The notes under the pieces are model-generated. The model worked only from the letters and a program-made list of their open reading frames with translations, was not told where the DNA came from and ran no database searches. Made by a program: the position numbers and the translations under genes. A stretch of DNA of 64,000 nt from AP-15 sp963772965 (GTDB taxonomy: Bacteria; Pseudomonadota; Alphaproteobacteria; ATCC43930; CGMCC-115725): NCBI GenBank assembly GCA_963772965.1, contig CAVYZU010000001.1, positions 558,001 to 622,000 of the forward strand, written 5' to 3'. Of the stretch, positions 61,109 to 64,000 are shown in pieces. How positions within the stretch are numbered: the stretch's first letter is position 1; the number at the start of each line of letters is the position of its first letter.

Positions 61109-62518
61109 ATGAAGATCATTCGATACCTGACAATCGGCGGGTCAATCGCAGGAGCATTGCTAGCTTTCGTGATGGCGACCGGGTTTTGGGAACCGGTCAA
61201 GGCTGGAAAGGGGTTGAGCGGCCCCAGTTTTGCCGTCGACCCGTTCTGGCCCAAGCCGCTCCCCGCACCGGTCGGCAGCGACGGCGTCGCTCACACCTGG
61301 GTGACAGGCGAGATCGCCGGCAGCTGCATGGACAAGTATGACAACGTCTACACCTTCAACCGCGGTTGGGAGGTGGGCAACTCGAACGGCGGTCCTCTCC
61401 AGGGGAATGAGTTTGGGGCCATTGTCGGGCAGGATGCTACCGCTTCCGCGATCCCTTCGCCGCCGGTTGTCGCGTACAATAGGGACGGCGACACCGTCGC
61501 TGGCTGGGGCAATCCGAGCCTCATTCAAACCGGGCCCGATTACGGATACGCGGCGTATATGCCGTACGGCGCGCATGGCTGCTTTGTCGATTATCAGGGC
61601 AATATCTGGCTTGGCGGCAATGGCGATGGGATCGTGCAAGAGTACAACCCGCAAGCCGCCAATACGCAGGGCGCCGCTGCCACCTACATCCTGCAGATTG
61701 GCCAAAAGGGGGTGTGCGACGGTCCGCAAACCACGAGCAGCTCCTTCAGCTCCTGTGGTGATGCCGCCTCGTACAATACCAGCCACACGCTATTGAACGA
61801 ACCGGCTGACATCGCGGTCGACCCGAATGTGGGCCCGGTCAGCGGTACGCGTGGCGACATCTATATCGCCGATGGTTATGGCAACCATCGCGTCGTCGTA
61901 TTCAATGCCGCCGGGCAATATGTCGGCCAATGGGGCAAGGCGTGCTCGACCACCGGCGAGGGCTGCCCGCTGGGCACATTTGGAAAATCCGGGGGCGGTC
62001 ACCCGCATTGCGTGGTTCTCGGCAATGATGGGCTCGTCTATGTCTGCGATCGCCCGGATGACCGCATCGAGGTATTCAAGAAAACTTGCGCGGTTCCGTC
62101 GACGACCAGCAATCCCCAACCGGTCTGCGATCCGGTAGGAGTCATCAATATCGACCAGTTCCCCACCGCGACGGCGGCCAACCGCAATGCGATCCTGCTG
62201 GCCGGCACACGCGGCGACGACATGGACTTCTGGCCTAATATCGACTACCTGGCCAGCAAGAGTCCAACCAGCCAAAAAACCATCGTCGATGTCGATCTCG
62301 GCAACGATAATACCTGGCTGATCGACAAGGCCAGCGGGCTGGTACTTGGTGCGCTGGGCTCCTGTGGCATCGCTCCGTGTCCCGGCCATAATGCCGGTCA
62401 CTTTGCCTTCGGTCATACCGTAACCGTTAACTCGAAAGGCGATATCTACGTCGCCGAAACGATCACCGGTCGGCGCATTCAAAAGTTCGTTCCGACCAAC
62501 GGCCAAGAGAACTGGTAG
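61109..62518 (+). CDS. Membrane-anchored or secreted NHL/six-bladed beta-propeller protein
   Basis: About 469 residues. N-terminal signal or anchor (YLTIGGSIAGALLAFVMATG), then repeats of a beta-propeller type: GDIYIADGYGNHRVVVFNAA, HCVVLGNDGLVYVCDRPDDR and GDIYVAETITGRRIQKFVPT at the end, matching NHL strands. Six or more cysteines suggest disulfides and a periplasmic location. GGAGGGAAGG lies before ATG 61109, which I prefer over 61094. Binding partner unknown; it precedes a HupE-like gene. Confidence 0.78.
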   Translation: MKIIRYLTIGGSIAGALLAFVMATGFWEPVKAGKGLSGPSFAVDPFWPKPLPAPVGSDGVAHTWVTGEIAGSCMDKYDNVYTFNRGWEVGNSNGGPLQGNEFGAIVGQDATASAIPSPPVVAYNRDGDTVAGWGNPSLIQTGPDYGYAAYMPYGAHGCFVDYQGNIWLGGNGDGIVQEYNPQAANTQGAAATYILQIGQKGVCDGPQTTSSSFSSCGDAASYNTSHTLLNEPADIAVDPNVGPVSGTRGDIYIADGYGNHRVVVFNAAGQYVGQWGKACSTTGEGCPLGTFGKSGGGHPHCVVLGNDGLVYVCDRPDDRIEVFKKTCAVPSTTSNPQPVCDPVGVINIDQFPTATAANRNAILLAGTRGDDMDFWPNIDYLASKSPTSQKTIVDVDLGNDNTWLIDKASGLVLGALGSCGIAPCPGHNAGHFAFGHTVTVNSKGDIYVAETITGRRIQKFVPTNGQENW

Positions 62519-62561
62519 AAGTCATCGCGCTAGCGGCCGGGAAATAATCTTTCCGGCCACT

Positions 62562-63917
62562 ATGCGTTACCGGTTTGGACAATCGGCAATGTTGAGCTGG
62601 CGGATCGGGGTTGTCGCGGCGTGGCTGCTTTGGGCGGTCCTGGGTGCGGCGCCGGTGAGCGCCCATGACCTTCCGCTCGATCGGTTCATGAACGCCTTTG
62701 TCCAGATCGAGCCTCACCAAGCCAATCTCGTCATACGCGTTCCGTTGGACCTGCTGCGAGCAGTGTCTTTTCCGATCGTTGGGGGCCACTACGATCTGGC
62801 GGCCTCGCGGCCAGCAATCAAAGCAGCGGTCGACGCCCTTTCGAATGATCTGTCCTTATGGGAGGACGGCCGACGGCTGCCGCCTTCGGGTGCCACCGGG
62901 CAGCTAGCGCCGCTGGCGGATCGTTCGTTTGAAGGATACGGCCGAGCGGTTGATGCAATTGCATCCTCTCCCGCGGCGGAAACCCAGATTTCCTATGAGC
63001 TCGGCTACCTCGACGTTCATTTCACTTATCCGATCGCCTCGCCTGGTTCCGTCTTCGCGATCGAGAGCCTCGTCGGGTCCGATCTCGGCGACACGGTTAA
63101 GCTCGCAGTTCGCTTTATCCCGCTCGACGGGCCAAGCCGCGTTTTGATGATTTCGGGGGGCTCCGGGCGCGTCTCTCTCGACCCGGCTTGGTGGGAGGCG
63201 GCGCTCGGTTTTATCAGGCTTGGCATTGAGCATATCTTGACCGGCATCGATCATATGCTCTTCCTGCTGTGCCTGGTCATCCCGTTTAGGCGGATCAAGC
63301 CGCTGATCCCGGTAATAACCGCTTTCACGCTCGGCCATTCGATCACTTTGATCGGCACCGCCTACAACCTCGCCCCGATCGGCGCGTGGTTCCCACCGTT
63401 CGTCGAGGCGGCGATCGCAGCGACGATCTTTTACATGGCTATCGAGAACATCATCGGGGCGGAATTGCGACGGCGATGGATCATCGCCGCCTTGTTTGGG
63501 CTGGTTCACGGCTTTGGCTTTGCCGACATCCTCAGGGAACAATTGCAGTTTGCCGGCTCGTACCTATTGACCTCTCTGGTGTCGTTCAATGTCGGGATCG
63601 AGATCGGCCAACTCGTCGTACTCTGTGTCTTCGTTCCAGCGCTGGCCTTGCTGTTCCGCGGCAAGATGGCGGGGCGCATGGGGATAATCGTGCTGTCGGC
63701 GATCGTCGCCAATGTGGCTTGGCAGTGGATGATGGAACGCGGTGAAGTCCTCTGGCGAATACCATGGCCGCAGCCAACTCCCGCTGGACTGATGGTGCTG
63801 GCGCGGTGGGTTCTGGCCTTGGGCGCTGCAATTGTCGCGGCCAATTTGCTATCAAGATGGCTCGACCGCCGACACCCGGAGCTGGTCGAACAGAGCGCTG
63901 CCATCGCGCAAGAGTAA
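62562..63917 (+). CDS. HupE/UreJ_2-like membrane protein
   Basis: A 451-residue protein with a signal (residues 10-34, ending VSAHD), an extracytoplasmic domain of ~170 residues, and a C-terminal HupE/UreJ-like bundle of about seven membrane segments (IEHILTGIDHMLFLLCLVIP, FTLGHSITLIGTAYNL, GLVHGFGFADILREQL). Such proteins are candidate metal (nickel/cobalt) permeases or of unknown role. The histidines in LTGIDHMLF, LGHS and LVHGFGFA fit the family. ATG at 62562 or 62589. The rest of the window (63918-64000) has no gene. Confidence 0.82.
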   Translation: MRYRFGQSAMLSWRIGVVAAWLLWAVLGAAPVSAHDLPLDRFMNAFVQIEPHQANLVIRVPLDLLRAVSFPIVGGHYDLAASRPAIKAAVDALSNDLSLWEDGRRLPPSGATGQLAPLADRSFEGYGRAVDAIASSPAAETQISYELGYLDVHFTYPIASPGSVFAIESLVGSDLGDTVKLAVRFIPLDGPSRVLMISGGSGRVSLDPAWWEAALGFIRLGIEHILTGIDHMLFLLCLVIPFRRIKPLIPVITAFTLGHSITLIGTAYNLAPIGAWFPPFVEAAIAATIFYMAIENIIGAELRRRWIIAALFGLVHGFGFADILREQLQFAGSYLLTSLVSFNVGIEIGQLVVLCVFVPALALLFRGKMAGRMGIIVLSAIVANVAWQWMMERGEVLWRIPWPQPTPAGLMVLARWVLALGAAIVAANLLSRWLDRRHPELVEQSAAIAQE

Positions 63918-64000
63918 ACCGGATACTCCAGCGCAGTAGGGGATTTCCGCACGGCATTGAGAAATCGTCCCCGTCGTCGCAGAATTAGGGTTCTGATTTG

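Overview
The window looks like a chromosomal segment of a GC-rich alphaproteobacterium, probably of the Rhodospirillales or a neighbouring order. The evidence is gene order and gene content: a petABC cytochrome bc1 operon, an rnd-kdsD-lptC-lptA-lptB-rpoN-raiA-ptsN block, a small heat-shock gene followed by a DUF1150 gene, a Tim44-domain protein, the cysI/cysG-like pair, a tRNA-Leu(CAG), and strongly GC-biased third codon positions. No plasmid or phage backbone is seen. The assignment below order level is inference.

Layout. 1-7.2 kb (minus strand): MidA-type methyltransferase (cut by the window edge), lgt, a glyoxalase-like protein, mtnA and mtnP, then petC-petB-petA. 7.3-11 kb: trmL-hemF, a small unknown gene, a Tim44-like protein, and hsp20 behind a ROSE-like thermometer. 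11-18.6 kb (minus strand): ptsN, raiA, rpoN, the Lpt genes, kdsD, rnd and tRNA-Leu. 18.7-23.1 kb: an RND efflux pair with a strong terminator. 23.1-28.1 kb is accessory: repeat debris, a small unknown gene, an SGNH-type protein, a TSUP permease and a decayed duplicate of the 3' end of queA next to intact queA. 28.3-30.7 kb: sulfite reductase and siroheme synthesis.

30.7-39.8 kb is a catabolic-looking island: a reductase, an amidohydrolase flanked by two identical-length palindromic repeats, a cupin, two tandem CMD-family paralogues, a two-half VOC (extradiol-dioxygenase-like) protein, an HpcH/HpaI aldolase, a MetE-like barrel, a SelA-like PLP enzyme and a Rieske ferredoxin. I cannot name its substrate. 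39.8-46.5 kb returns to housekeeping: RAM-domain regulator, DEAD helicase, infA, cold shock, parE, msrB, SDR.

46.6-55.8 kb is nitrogen-related: glnA, glnB and an aminotransferase, then a branched-chain amino-acid ABC transporter. glnA, glnB and the aminotransferase carry about a dozen single-base frame breaks although their codons remain conserved, which points to consensus errors. livH is split by an IS630-family element at a TA dinucleotide, and removing the element restores the reading frame exactly. A sigma-54 type -24/-12 promoter and an NtrC-like site lie in front of glnB. 55.9-63.9 kb holds VOC, MarR, YciI and PhnB-type small proteins, a methyltransferase, an LLM-class oxidoreductase, a metallophosphoesterase, an NHL-type secreted protein and a HupE/UreJ-like membrane protein.
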